A stretch of DNA of 64,000 nt from Aureimonas phyllosphaerae. Its GTDB lineage: Bacteria > Pseudomonadota > Alphaproteobacteria > Rhizobiales > Rhizobiaceae. The notes below the pieces were generated by a model. It was not told the DNA's origin. It did not search any database and saw only the letters and a list, made by a program, of their open reading frames with translations. Both the position numbers and the translations under genes were made by a program. The first letter of the stretch is position 1. The number at the start of each line of letters is the position of its first letter. The stretch spans positions 1 through 64,000 of the forward strand of contig NZ_FOOA01000013.1 in the NCBI RefSeq assembly GCF_900113065.1, written 5' to 3'. Positions 18,947 through 26,811 of the stretch are shown here, piece by piece.

Positions 18947-20281
18947 GTGGCCGACCTCTTCGCCGACGCCGATCCGCAGCCCAGTAGAAGAAGCGAACCC
19001 GCCGCTTCGGCGGTCAACGGACCGCTGGCCGAGCGTCTGAGACCGCAGCGGCTCGGCGATGTCGTCGGGCAGGAGCATCTGACCGGCCCCGAAGGGGCGC
19101 TGACAAGGATGCTGGAAAGCGGCTCGCTGGGCTCGGTGATCCTGTGGGGGCCGCCGGGGTCCGGCAAGACCACGGTTGCCCGGCTGCTGGCGCGAGAGGT
19201 CGACTACGCGTTCGAGCAGATTTCGGCGATCTTCACGGGTGTGGCCGATCTGAAGAAGGTGTTCGAGGCGGCCCGCCTTCGCAGGACGAGCGGGCGGCAA
19301 ACGCTGCTGTTCGTCGACGAGATCCATCGGTTCAATCGGGCGCAGCAGGACTCGTTTCTACCGGTCATGGAAGACGGAACCATCGTGTTGGTGGGGGCGA
19401 CGACGGAGAACCCGTCGTTCGAACTCAATGCGGCGCTTCTGTCCCGCGCCCGCGTCCTGACCTTCCGGGCGCACGACGCCGAAAGCCTCGGTCAACTGCT
19501 CCTACGTGCGGAAGAGGCGATGAAGCGCCCTTTGCCGCTCGACGATGCCGCCCGCGACATGCTGGTGCGAATGGCGGATGGAGACGGGCGCGCAGTGCTG
19601 ACGCTGGCCGAGGAGGTCTGGCGCGCGGCACGACCGGGCGAGATGCTCGATGGAGAGGGGCTGAGGTCCGTCGTGCAGCGGCGTGCGCCGATCTACGACA
19701 AGGGGCAGGACGGTCATTACAACCTGATCTCGGCGCTACACAAATCGGTCCGCGGGTCCGATCCCGATGCGGCGCTCTACTACCTCTGCCGGATGCTCGA
19801 TGCAGGCGAAGATCCGCTCTATCTCGGTCGGCGCATCGTGCGCATGGCGTCCGAAGACATCGGGCTTGCCGATCCGCGCGCGCTTCTCGTCGCGAACGCG
19901 GCCAAGGACGCCTACGACTATCTCGGCTCGCCGGAAGGCGAGTTGGCGCTGGCGCAGGCCGTCGTCTATCTCGCGTCCGCGCCGAAATCGAACGCCGTCT
20001 ACGTCGCCTACAAGGCGGCGATGCGGGCGGCCAAGGAGCACGGATCGCTCCTGCCGCCGCGCCATATCCTGAACGCGCCGACAAAGCTCATGAAGGATGA
20101 AGGCTACGGGTCCGGCTACGCCTACGACCACGATGCGCCGGACGCCTTCTCCGGGCAGGACTATTTCCCGGAAGCCATGGGTCGGACAAGCTTCTATCAG
20201 CCGACCGGGCGAGGCGAGGAGGCGCGGATCGCCGAGCGGATGGAACGTTGGGCTCGCCTGCGACAGGAACGCCGGAAATGA
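18947..20281 (+). CDS. rarA: Replication-associated recombination protein A (MgsA/WRNIP1 family AAA ATPase)
   Basis: AAA+ ATPase acting at stalled replication forks. The 444-aa protein has LAERLRPQRLGDVVGQEHL, Walker A GPPGSGKTT (residues 68-76), Walker B LLFVDEIHRFNRAQQD, sensor GATTENPSFELNAALLSRARV, and the C-terminal MgsA domain (KSVRGSDPDAALYYLCRMLDAGEDPLYLGRRIVRMASEDIGLADP). The start is GTG at 18947, six bases after the protease stop; no ATG gives a better N-terminus. The crcB gene follows four bases after the stop, so these genes probably form one unit. Confidence 0.96.
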   Translation: MADLFADADPQPSRRSEPAASAVNGPLAERLRPQRLGDVVGQEHLTGPEGALTRMLESGSLGSVILWGPPGSGKTTVARLLAREVDYAFEQISAIFTGVADLKKVFEAARLRRTSGRQTLLFVDEIHRFNRAQQDSFLPVMEDGTIVLVGATTENPSFELNAALLSRARVLTFRAHDAESLGQLLLRAEEAMKRPLPLDDAARDMLVRMADGDGRAVLTLAEEVWRAARPGEMLDGEGLRSVVQRRAPIYDKGQDGHYNLISALHKSVRGSDPDAALYYLCRMLDAGEDPLYLGRRIVRMASEDIGLADPRALLVANAAKDAYDYLGSPEGELALAQAVVYLASAPKSNAVYVAYKAAMRAAKEHGSLLPPRHILNAPTKLMKDEGYGSGYAYDHDAPDAFSGQDYFPEAMGRTSFYQPTGRGEEARIAERMERWARLRQERRK

Positions 20282-20285
20282 CCCG

Positions 20286-20663
20286 ATGCTGAATGTCGCG
20301 CTCGTTGCGTTGGGCGGCGCCCTGGGAAGCGTCGCCCGCTACGGCGTGTCCGTCGCGGCAGGCCGCTGGCTCGGTGTCGCGTTTCCCTATGGCACGCTGT
20401 TCGTCAACGTCACCGGGTCGTTCGTGATGGGCGTGCTCGTCGCTTGGCTCTCCCGGCATCTGGAGATGCCGCCCGAACTGCGCGTCTTCCTCGCGGTCGG
20501 CGTCCTTGGGGGCTACACGACCTTCTCGTCCTTCAGCCTCGACGCCGTCAGTCTGTGGGAAGGTGGCAGCCAGGCTGCGGCTCTTCTCTATGTTGGCCTG
20601 TCGATGGTCGGCGGACTTCTAGCGCTCGCCGCCGGGCTCGCGCTCGTCCGGCACCTCGGCTGA
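20286..20663 (+). CDS. crcB: Fluoride ion channel CrcB/Fluc
   Basis: Small membrane protein that exports fluoride as a dual-topology dimer. The 125-aa protein has four hydrophobic segments and the family motifs GGALGSVARYGVS, TLFVNVTGSFVMG (pore Asn) and GGYTTFSSFSLD (pore Phe residues, central Na+ site). The reading frame is open from 20097 within rarA, but ATG 20286 gives the exact family length. With only four bases between the rarA stop and this start there is no space for a fluoride riboswitch. It is followed by the pseudouridine synthase gene, an arrangement often seen in this group. Confidence 0.95.
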   Translation: MLNVALVALGGALGSVARYGVSVAAGRWLGVAFPYGTLFVNVTGSFVMGVLVAWLSRHLEMPPELRVFLAVGVLGGYTTFSSFSLDAVSLWEGGSQAAALLYVGLSMVGGLLALAAGLALVRHLG

Positions 20664-20734
20664 AGAACGCCGCTGGTGTTCCGGCCGCGCGCCGAATGCT
20701 GTATCGCCCTTGGCAAGAGCGATAGGAAAAGAAG

Positions 20735-21724
20735 ATGTCGGTAGTCGAGCAGATCAGGGTGGAGGCGGACGAGACGGGCCTGCGCCTCGATCGTTGGTTC
20801 AAGATCCATTATCCGGGCCTCGGGTTCGGACACCTTCAGAAGCTGCTGCGGTCGGGGCAGGTGCGCATCGACGGCGGCCGCGCCAAGACCGATACGCGCC
20901 TCGAGGCCGGCCAGATGATCCGCGTGCCGCCGATGGGCGTCGACGCTGGACGGCCGCGGACGGCCGTGCTCACGCCCAACACGATGCGCGACAAGCACGA
21001 CGGCGACGTGCTCGGCCAGATGCTGATCTACGAAGACGAGAAGGTCTACGTCTTCAACAAGCCGGCGGGCCTCGCCGTGCAGGGCGGCTCGGGCGTCAAC
21101 CGCCATGTCGACGGAATGCTGGAGGCATGGCGCAACAAGCGGGGCGAGAAGCCGCGTCTCGTTCACCGCATCGATCGGGACACGTCGGGCATCCTGGTGG
21201 TCGCGCGTACCCGCGGGGCGGCGGTCTCGCTGACCAAGGCGTTTCGCGAGCGTGATACGAAGAAGCTCTACTGGGCTCTCGTGAAGGGCGTACCCACGCC
21301 GCACGACGGCCGGATCTCGACCTACCTCGTCAAGGAGCAGACGCGGGACGGCGACCGGATGCGGATCGCCAAGCACGGCGAGGAGGGCGCCGACCATGCC
21401 CTGTCCCATTACCGCGTGGTGGATCAGGTGGCGCAGGCCTTCGCCTGGATCGAGATGGAGCCCTATACCGGGCGTACCCACCAGCTGCGCGTCCACGCCG
21501 CGCATATCGGCCATCCGATCCTTGGCGACCCGAAATACTTCGAGCACGACACCAACTGGGAGTTTCCCGGCGGCGTGCAGCAGCGGCTTCATCTTCACGC
21601 CCGGCGGATCATCATTCCCCATCCCGACGGTGGACGGCGCATCGACCAGATCGCGCCGCTGCCGCCGCACATGGTCCAGACGTGGAACCTGTTCGGCTTC
21701 GACGAGGCTGCCGAGAACGACTGA
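20735..21724 (+). CDS. rluC: Pseudouridine synthase, RluC type
   Basis: Isomerises uridines in 23S rRNA; in E. coli RluC acts at positions 955, 2504 and 2580. The 329-aa protein has an N-terminal S4-like RNA-binding domain (GLRLDRWFKIHYPGLGFGHLQKLLRSGQVRIDG) and a RluA-family catalytic domain with HRIDRDTSGILV, whose first Asp is the catalytic residue, and GRTHQLRVHAAHIGHPILGD. AAAAGAAG precedes the start. The TGATG overlap with the next gene (HAD phosphatase) is the same coupling seen in related genomes. Target positions are inferred from the family only. Confidence 0.9.
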   Translation: MSVVEQIRVEADETGLRLDRWFKIHYPGLGFGHLQKLLRSGQVRIDGGRAKTDTRLEAGQMIRVPPMGVDAGRPRTAVLTPNTMRDKHDGDVLGQMLIYEDEKVYVFNKPAGLAVQGGSGVNRHVDGMLEAWRNKRGEKPRLVHRIDRDTSGILVVARTRGAAVSLTKAFRERDTKKLYWALVKGVPTPHDGRISTYLVKEQTRDGDRMRIAKHGEEGADHALSHYRVVDQVAQAFAWIEMEPYTGRTHQLRVHAAHIGHPILGDPKYFEHDTNWEFPGGVQQRLHLHARRIIIPHPDGGRRIDQIAPLPPHMVQTWNLFGFDEAAEND

Positions 21725-22413
21725 TGCGTGCGATCCTATTCGACTGCGACGGGACGCTGGCCGACAGCTTCGGCTTGATCTGCGAGACGATGCGGCGCTG
21801 TTTCGAAAAGGCAGGGCTGCCGGAGCCCGATGACGCCGCGACCCGTGGCATCATCGGGCTGTCACTCGATCTCGCGATCCATCGTCTGGCGCCGACCGTC
21901 GCGCCGCGAGACCTGCCGGCGCTCGTCGACACCTATCGCGACGCCTTTCACGAGATCCGTGCGGAGGGCACCTACCCGGAACGGCTCTTTCCCGGCATTG
22001 AGCCGATGCTCCGCCGTCTTGCCCAGCGAGACGACGTTCTCCTCGGCATGGTAACCGGCAAGTCGCGACGCGGCGTGTCCTACGTCGTGGAAGCCCACGA
22101 CCTGCACGGGATGTTCGCGGCGGTGCGCACCGCGGACGACTGCCCGTCGAAGCCGCACCCCGCAATGGTGACGGAGTGCTGCGATCTTCTCGGCATGCGG
22201 CCGCAGGACACGCTTGTGGTCGGCGACGCCGTCTACGACATGCAGATGGCCGTTGCGGCCGGCGCGGTCGGCTGGGGTGTCGCCTGGGGCGCGCAATCGG
22301 CGGAGACTCTGATCTCTGCAGGCGCCCGAGGCGTCGCGCAGACGGTCGGCGAACTCGAAGCGGCGCTGGCCGCATGGTCGATGCCGGAACCGTCGAGGGT
22401 GGTCGGAGCGTGA
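21724..22413 (+). CDS. HAD-superfamily hydrolase (phosphoglycolate phosphatase-like)
   Basis: Probable small-molecule phosphatase. The 229-aa protein has HAD motif I FDCDGTLADS at residues 5-14 (nucleophile Asp and acid/base Asp), motif II VTGKSRRG, a Lys in KPHPAMV and motif IV VVGDAVYDMQMAVAAGA. A helical cap lies between motifs I and II, as in the Gph/PGP subgroup. ATG 21724 overlaps the rluC stop (TGATG) and gives motif I the normal position; the frame is also open from 21682. The substrate is not predictable. The ATP12-type chaperone gene follows. Confidence 0.9.
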   Translation: MRAILFDCDGTLADSFGLICETMRRCFEKAGLPEPDDAATRGIIGLSLDLAIHRLAPTVAPRDLPALVDTYRDAFHEIRAEGTYPERLFPGIEPMLRRLAQRDDVLLGMVTGKSRRGVSYVVEAHDLHGMFAAVRTADDCPSKPHPAMVTECCDLLGMRPQDTLVVGDAVYDMQMAVAAGAVGWGVAWGAQSAETLISAGARGVAQTVGELEAALAAWSMPEPSRVVGA

Positions 22414-22442
22414 GAAACGAGTTGCAGCAGGGACTTCCCGCC

Positions 22443-23162
22443 ATGTCGAACCCGCTCCAGAAGCCCGAACTGCCGAAGCGCTTCTATCAAGGTGTCGCGG
22501 TCGAGGAGACTGCGGCCGGCTTCGAGATCCGCCTCGACGGGCGGCCCGTGCGCACGCCGATCCGCACGCTCCTGGCGGTGCCGGACCGCGTCATCGCCGA
22601 GGCCATCGCAGCGGAATGGGAGCGGCAGGAGACGCATATCGACCCGTCGACCATGCCGGTGACGCGGCTTGCCAATACGGTGCTCGACGGAGTGGCGAAC
22701 GATCTTGGCGCAACGCGCGACGACCTCGCGCGCTATGCCGAGACCGATCTCATCGCCTACCGCGCGGACGAGCCGGAGCGCCTTGTGGCCCGGCAGGCCG
22801 AGGCGTGGGATCCGCTGATCGCGTGGGTCGAGGCGCGCTTCGGTGCTCGTGTCAGGACGGGCGCCGGGGTCATGCACGTCGCGCAGGAGCCCGCCACCAT
22901 CGAGGCGCTTCGGGCACGGCTTGCCGAGGAGAACGATCCGTTCCGCCTGGCGGCGATCCACCAGATGACGACCCTGACAGGCTCGCTGATCATTGCGCTG
23001 GCCGTCGCCGAAGGGCGCCTCGGTTCGGACGAAGCCTGGCGCCTCGCCCATGTGGACGAGGACTGGAACATCTCGCTCTGGGGCGAGGACGAGGAAGCGC
23101 AGGCCCGCCGCGCGTCCCGTCTTACCGACATGCGCGCGGCGGACCTTTTCCTGCGTCGCTGA
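22443..23162 (+). CDS. ATP12-family F1-ATPase assembly chaperone
   Basis: ATP12 proteins bind the F1 alpha subunit during ATP synthase assembly; in alphaproteobacteria the family is conserved. The 239-aa product has LPKRFYQGVAVEETAAGFEIRLDGRPVRTPIRTLL near the N-terminus and DLIAYRADEPERLVARQAEAWDPLIAWVEARFG, typical of the family. Start 22443 (ATG, AGGGA nine bases upstream) is preferred; a GTG at 22410 overlapping the HAD stop is possible and would add 11 residues. It ends at 23162, directly abutting the convergent molybdoenzyme gene (stop at 23163) with no gap. Confidence 0.9.
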   Translation: MSNPLQKPELPKRFYQGVAVEETAAGFEIRLDGRPVRTPIRTLLAVPDRVIAEAIAAEWERQETHIDPSTMPVTRLANTVLDGVANDLGATRDDLARYAETDLIAYRADEPERLVARQAEAWDPLIAWVEARFGARVRTGAGVMHVAQEPATIEALRARLAEENDPFRLAAIHQMTTLTGSLIIALAVAEGRLGSDEAWRLAHVDEDWNISLWGEDEEAQARRASRLTDMRAADLFLRR

Positions 23163-23942
23163 TCAGATGCCTGCGAACCACTCGTAGCCACGATCTTCCC
23201 AAAAGCCGCCGTTGCCTTCGCCATAAGCGACGAGCGAGTCGGTGACGACGATGGCGCGGATGTATTTCGCCATCTTGTAGCCGAGCTGCCGCTCCACTCG
23301 CACCCGCAACGGTGCCCCGTTGGCCACGGGCAGTGCCGCGCCGTTCATACCGTAGGCGAGGATCGTCTGCGGATGGCGGGCGTCGAGAAGATCGATCGAT
23401 TCGTAGTAGCGGATCGGACCGGCGAACCCGTTGTCGAGCGTGTCGAAGCACAGGAACACGACGTAGCGGGCGGAGGAGGCGACCTTGGCCCGGTCGAGCA
23501 CGAGGCCGAGCGGCGTCCCCGTCCACTCGGCAATGCAACTCCATCCTTCCACGCAGTCATGGCGGGTGATCTGTGTCCGCGCGGGCATGGACTGGAGATC
23601 GGCGAGCGACAGCGACAGCGGGGTTCTGACGGCTCCGGTGACGGACAGCCGGTAGTCCTGGAAGCTGTTGCGTGCGAGTGCAAGGTATGGCTCATCCTGC
23701 GGGTTCGTCGAGCCGTTCGGCCGCATCGGCTGCCGAATCTCCGAACGATCGAACTCGCGCGCGAGATGATCCGATCCGAGGAGCAGTCGCTGCGCCTTGT
23801 AGGTCAGCGTGTTCGCACTCTCCAGAAGGCCGCGAACCTCGGAGTCGCTTGCCACCAGCGGGTCGAAGCAACCCGACAGCGGCAGCGTCGACGCAGCCGC
23901 CAGGCCACCCAGGAAGCGGCGCCGGTCGAGGAACGTCTTCAT
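23163..23942 (-). CDS. Tat-exported molybdopterin-dependent oxidoreductase (sulfite-oxidase family), probable lipoprotein
   Basis: Oxidoreductase of the sulfite oxidase/YedY fold. The 259-aa protein has a twin-arginine signal (RRRFLGG at residues 7-13) and a lipobox LSGC with Cys25, so it should be a Tat-exported lipoprotein. HDCVEGWSC places the probable molybdenum-ligand Cys at 130 with a second Cys at 136; PVANGAPLRVRVERQLGYKMAKYI is the typical C-terminal segment. It overlaps by four bases (ATGA) with the upstream b561 gene, so both are co-translated. It is not MsrP: the partner is a b561 protein and the length is shorter. Substrate unknown. Molybdopterin genes moaC and moeA lie at 61-63 kb. 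Confidence 0.88.
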   Translation of the reverse strand: MKTFLDRRRFLGGLAAASTLPLSGCFDPLVASDSEVRGLLESANTLTYKAQRLLLGSDHLAREFDRSEIRQPMRPNGSTNPQDEPYLALARNSFQDYRLSVTGAVRTPLSLSLADLQSMPARTQITRHDCVEGWSCIAEWTGTPLGLVLDRAKVASSARYVVFLCFDTLDNGFAGPIRYYESIDLLDARHPQTILAYGMNGAALPVANGAPLRVRVERQLGYKMAKYIRAIVVTDSLVAYGEGNGGFWEDRGYEWFAGI

Positions 23943-24766
23943 CGGGCGTCCTCCTTGCCGTCGACCCGCATCCAGCCGGTGATCATCGAGCGCATCTCGT
24001 TGATCGGCCCGGCGAGGAGAACCATCGCGATGTGCACCACGAAGAAGACGACGAGTGCCAGCATCAGCACGAAGTGGATGGTGCGGGCGGTCTGCCGTCC
24101 GCCGAAGAGATCGAGCGTCCACGGTGCCCAAGCGTTCATCCCTGGAGACATCGTCAGCCCGGTCGCCACCATGAGCGGCAGCACCACGACGAGGATCGCG
24201 AAGTAGGAGATCTTCTGGAGCGGGCCATAGGTGCGCTTGTGGTGCAGCCGCAGCCGGGCATGGTCGGCGATGTCGCGGGGCAGGGCCGCCCAGTCGCGCC
24301 CGCGCGGCAGGATCTCGCGCGTCAGATGGCGGTTGACGAGGCTTCCGACCAGCCAGACCAATAAGGTACCGACCAGCGCCCAGGCGAAGAAGAAGTGCAC
24401 GACGCGCCCGGTCGCCAAGTCGCGGTAGGAAGGGATCGTCATCCAGCCGGGAAAGGTCTGCGGCCGGAAATCGCCGTTCTCGTCCTCGATCACGCCGAGG
24501 GCACCGGTCGTGTCGAAGCTCTTTCCGAAGACCGTCGTGACCCCGCCGAGTTCGCCCTCGTTGAAGGCGGCGCCGATGCTGAGCACCCGATTCTCGAACT
24601 CGAAACCGGACTGCTGACCGATGTAGAGATCGGGCCGCGCCATGAAGATCTGCAGCCCAGACAGCAGCAGGAAGAACAGGCAGACAACCCAGACCCAGTG
24701 GGTGAGGCGGGTGACGAAGCGCTGCCGATACACCAGCGGGCCGTCGCGTTTGGCGAGAAGCTTCAT
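23939..24766 (-). CDS. Cytochrome b561-family membrane partner of the molybdoenzyme
   Basis: Probable quinol- or quinone-linked di-heme electron carrier in the inner membrane. The 275-aa protein has four main hydrophobic segments and paired His residues suited to heme ligation: RLTHWVWV near residue 22, GRVVHFFFAW, and RTIHFVLMLALVVFFVVHIA near the end. A periplasmic loop of about 70 residues separates the first two membrane segments. Its last codons overlap the molybdoenzyme start, making a two-gene unit similar in plan to sulfite dehydrogenase or MsrPQ systems. The electron acceptor cannot be told. Confidence 0.85.
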   Translation of the reverse strand: MKLLAKRDGPLVYRQRFVTRLTHWVWVVCLFFLLLSGLQIFMARPDLYIGQQSGFEFENRVLSIGAAFNEGELGGVTTVFGKSFDTTGALGVIEDENGDFRPQTFPGWMTIPSYRDLATGRVVHFFFAWALVGTLLVWLVGSLVNRHLTREILPRGRDWAALPRDIADHARLRLHHKRTYGPLQKISYFAILVVVLPLMVATGLTMSPGMNAWAPWTLDLFGGRQTARTIHFVLMLALVVFFVVHIAMVLLAGPINEMRSMITGWMRVDGKEDAR

Positions 24767-24823
24767 GTGTCGTCCATCAAGAGCCGTGTGCCAAGCTACG
24801 TCTAGACGAGGCGCGCGGACGCA

Positions 24824-25279
24824 TTACGGTGCGATGATGACGCGGCGGAGAGCTTTGTCGAGTTCCTGTCGAAAGCGCGAGCGGTCGGCCGCGGTGAACG
24901 GCTTGTTGTAGCCGCTCGATGCGCCGGTCTCGCGAAGATGCTGGTTGAACGAGCGAAAGGATAGGGCGGCACCGATGTTATCCGGCGTGAACGGCCGCCC
25001 GTCGGGGCCGAGGACCACCGCGCCTTTTTCCAACGCCCTGGACGCCAGCGGAATGTCTGCCGTGATCACCACGTCATTGGCCGTCGCTTCGTCCGCGATC
25101 CAGTCGTCGGCCGCGTCGAAGCCGCTTGAGACGCTGACGATGCGGGCGCCGGGATAACGCGAGGGTCGCATCCCGCCGTTCGACACCAGAACCACGCCGG
25201 CACCGAGCCTGTCCGCGACGTCCATCACCTCGTCCTTCACCGGGCAGGCGTCGGCGTCGACGATGACACGGGCAGTCAT
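24824..25279 (-). CDS. UPF0178 (YaiI/YqxD) family protein
   Basis: PIN-like protein of unknown function, widespread in bacteria. The 151-aa product begins [20 protein letters not shown], with acidic residues typical of the family, and has the signature [36 protein letters not shown] followed by [13 protein letters not shown]. The start at 25279 overlaps the lipB stop in ATGA, so it is co-translated with lipB. The frame is open far upstream through lipB, but that region reads as a shadow frame. A nuclease-like role is possible from the fold but unproven. Confidence 0.9.
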   Translation of the reverse strand: MTARVIVDADACPVKDEVMDVADRLGAGVVLVSNGGMRPSRYPGARIVSVSSGFDAADDWIADEATANDVVITADIPLASRALEKGAVVLGPDGRPFTPDNIGAALSFRSFNQHLRETGASSGYNKPFTAADRSRFRQELDKALRRVIIAP

Positions 25280-26025
25280 GGCGCGCTCCCACCGGGTACA
25301 GGCATGACGGTCGCACCGAAGATCGCCTCGAAGCGACGGCGAAGGATTCCGTCCACCTCGGGCATTGAAACGACGAAGCCAAGGTCGAGAAGGCTGGTGA
25401 CGCCGTAGCCGCGGATGCCGCAGGGCACGATGCCGTCGAAGTGGGAGAGTTCGGGATCGACGTTCAGGCTGATGCCGTGAAAGGTCACCCATTTTCTCAC
25501 GCGGATGCCGATCGCGGCGATCTTGTCCTCGGCCGGGTCGCCGCCGGGAAGCGGCGGGCGCTCGGGGCGCCGGACCCAGACACCGACGCGGTCCTCGCGG
25601 CGTTCCCCGCGGACCTGGAACTCGGCGAGCGTCGAGATGACCCATTCCTCCAGAGCCGCGACGAAGGCGCGAATATCCTGACGACGCCGTTTCAGGTCGA
25701 GCACGACGTAGGCCACGCGCTGTCCGGGTCCATGATAGGTGAACTCGCCGCCGCGCCCGGAGCGAAAGACCGGGAAACGCGCCGCGTCGAGGAGATCGCC
25801 GTCCTGTGCGCTGGTGCCGCTCGTATAGAGCGGGGGGTGCTCCACGAGGAACACCGCCTCCGGCGCCGTGCCGTCCGCCACGAAAGCCGCGCGGTCCTCC
25901 ATCAGCGCCACCGACGCTGGGTAGTCGATTCTCCCGTCGATAACGATCCACTCGACCGGAGGGCTGTCCGATCGGGCAAAAAAGCTTCCGGTGTCGAGCG
26001 CGTCGCGCGGTATCGGGTTGTCCAT
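25276..26025 (-). CDS. lipB: Lipoyl(octanoyl) transferase
   Basis: Transfers octanoate from acyl carrier protein to lipoyl domains such as those of pyruvate dehydrogenase. The 249-aa protein has [35 protein letters not shown] (conserved His), [22 protein letters not shown] (catalytic Lys) and the catalytic Cys in [17 protein letters not shown]. Start at 26025 gives [11 protein letters not shown]; the frame is open further but without similarity to the family. It is followed by the UPF0178 gene with a four-base overlap. About 180 bases upstream, on the other strand, is tRNA-Leu. Confidence 0.95.
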   Translation of the reverse strand: MDNPIPRDALDTGSFFARSDSPPVEWIVIDGRIDYPASVALMEDRAAFVADGTAPEAVFLVEHPPLYTSGTSAQDGDLLDAARFPVFRSGRGGEFTYHGPGQRVAYVVLDLKRRRQDIRAFVAALEEWVISTLAEFQVRGERREDRVGVWVRRPERPPLPGGDPAEDKIAAIGIRVRKWVTFHGISLNVDPELSHFDGIVPCGIRGYGVTSLLDLGFVVSMPEVDGILRRRFEAIFGATVMPVPGGSAP

Positions 26026-26122
26026 GCGGCTGAGATAGCGCCGCAAAGGCCGGTGCGCAAAGGGCTTGCGCATTCCGAGCCACCATCTCGAAAAAAGAAT
26101 GCGGGCGGCGCTGCGAAAAGGC

Positions 26123-26150
26123 TTGTGCGCCTCCGGGGCGTTTGTTACAT
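26123..26150 (+). promoter_or_regulatory. Probable promoter of tRNA-Leu
   Basis: TTGTGC (26123-26128) and TTACAT (26145-26150) are 16 bases apart and lie about 54 bases before the tRNA. The -35 region with CTTGTG followed by a TTACAT box resembles tRNA promoters in related alphaproteobacteria. Also consistent with readings that shift the -10 by one base. Confidence 0.45.
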
Positions 26151-26203
26151 CGCCGCCACCGGTCGAGACAGACCGGGCCGGCCTACGGACCGGAACACGG
26201 CGT

Positions 26204-26288
26204 GCGGTCGTGGCGGAATTGGTAGACGCGCAGCGTTGAGGTCGCTGTGGGGCAACCCGTGGAAGTTCGAGTCTTCTCGACCGCACCA
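26204..26288 (+). tRNA. tRNA-Leu (anticodon GAG)
   Basis: A complete class II tRNA. The acceptor stem GCGGTCG (26204-26210) pairs with CGACCGC (26278-26284), A is the discriminator and CCA is encoded (26286-26288). The anticodon stem CAGCG (26231-26235) pairs with CGCTG (26243-26247) around loop TTGAGGT, anticodon GAG at 26238-26240, reading CUC and CUU. A variable arm around TGGGGCAACCCG and a T arm with TTCGAGT are present. It is a single tRNA with no integrated element beside it. Confidence 0.97.
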
Positions 26289-26364
26289 GCCATGTTTTAT
26301 AACCCTGACATCGATGTTCCGACTTGAGCCGTGCGGCATCGCAAGGCGGTCCGATGGCGTCGCG

Positions 26365-26382
26365 ATTGACTTTTACGTCAAT
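26365..26382 (+). promoter_or_regulatory. Inverted repeat upstream of the MerR-type gene, probable operator
   Basis: ATTGAC (26365-26370) and GTCAAT (26377-26382) form a perfect 6-bp inverted repeat separated by six bases (TTTTAC). It lies 33 bases before the regulator gene and includes TTGACT, a good -35 box. This fits autoregulation by the MerR-family protein encoded downstream. Confidence 0.6.
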
Positions 26383-26414
26383 CTGGTTTGTCTCGCCTGA
26401 AGAGGGGCTGCCGG

Positions 26415-26807
26415 ATGCGCGACTACTACACGATCACCGAACTCACGCGGGAATTCGACATCTCCACGCGCACGATTCGCTTCTACGAGGACGAGGGGCT
26501 GATCGCTCCCATCCGTCGCGGCCGCACGCGACTGTTCCGGCATTCCGACCGCCAGCTCCTGAAGATGATTCTGCGCGGCAAGCGCCTCGGCTTTTCGATC
26601 GCCGAGATCCGCGAGATCATGGGCATGTACCGCACGCCGCCGGGAGAGGCCGGCCAGCTGCGGACGATCATCCGTCGCGTCAGCGAGCGTCGCGCCGAAC
26701 TGGAGCAGAAGCGTCGCGACATCGAGGATCTCCTGTCGGAGCTCGATCAGGCCGAGGAAGCCTGCCTCACGCGCATGGCCGAGCTTGGCATCTCGCCGAC
26801 GAGCTGA
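26415..26807 (+). CDS. MerR-family transcriptional regulator, LiuR-like
   Basis: DNA-binding regulator. The 130-aa protein has an N-terminal winged helix-turn-helix ([26 protein letters not shown], residues 4-29), [17 protein letters not shown], and a C-terminal coiled coil (about 75-125). The segment [25 protein letters not shown] resembles LiuR-type regulators that control branched-chain amino acid and fatty acid breakdown in proteobacteria. No metal-binding Cys pair is present, which argues against CueR/HmrR types. ATG 26415 is preferred over upstream in-frame codons. An inverted repeat stands in its promoter region. No isovaleryl-CoA pathway genes are adjacent, so its targets are elsewhere or different. 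Confidence 0.82.
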   Translation: MRDYYTITELTREFDISTRTIRFYEDEGLIAPIRRGRTRLFRHSDRQLLKMILRGKRLGFSIAEIREIMGMYRTPPGEAGQLRTIIRRVSERRAELEQKRRDIEDLLSELDQAEEACLTRMAELGISPTS

Positions 26808-26811
26808 CGCC

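Noticed and set aside
20282-20285. Fluoride riboswitch upstream of crcB
   Set aside because: crcB starts four bases after rarA, leaving no room for an aptamer.
23163-23942. Identification of the molybdoenzyme as MsrP
   Set aside because: The protein is shorter than MsrP, has a lipobox and pairs with a b561 protein, not with a MsrQ-type heme protein.
26204-26288. tRNA-Leu as an attachment site for an integrated element
   Set aside because: No integrase, direct repeat of the tRNA 3' end or foreign-looking genes follow it.
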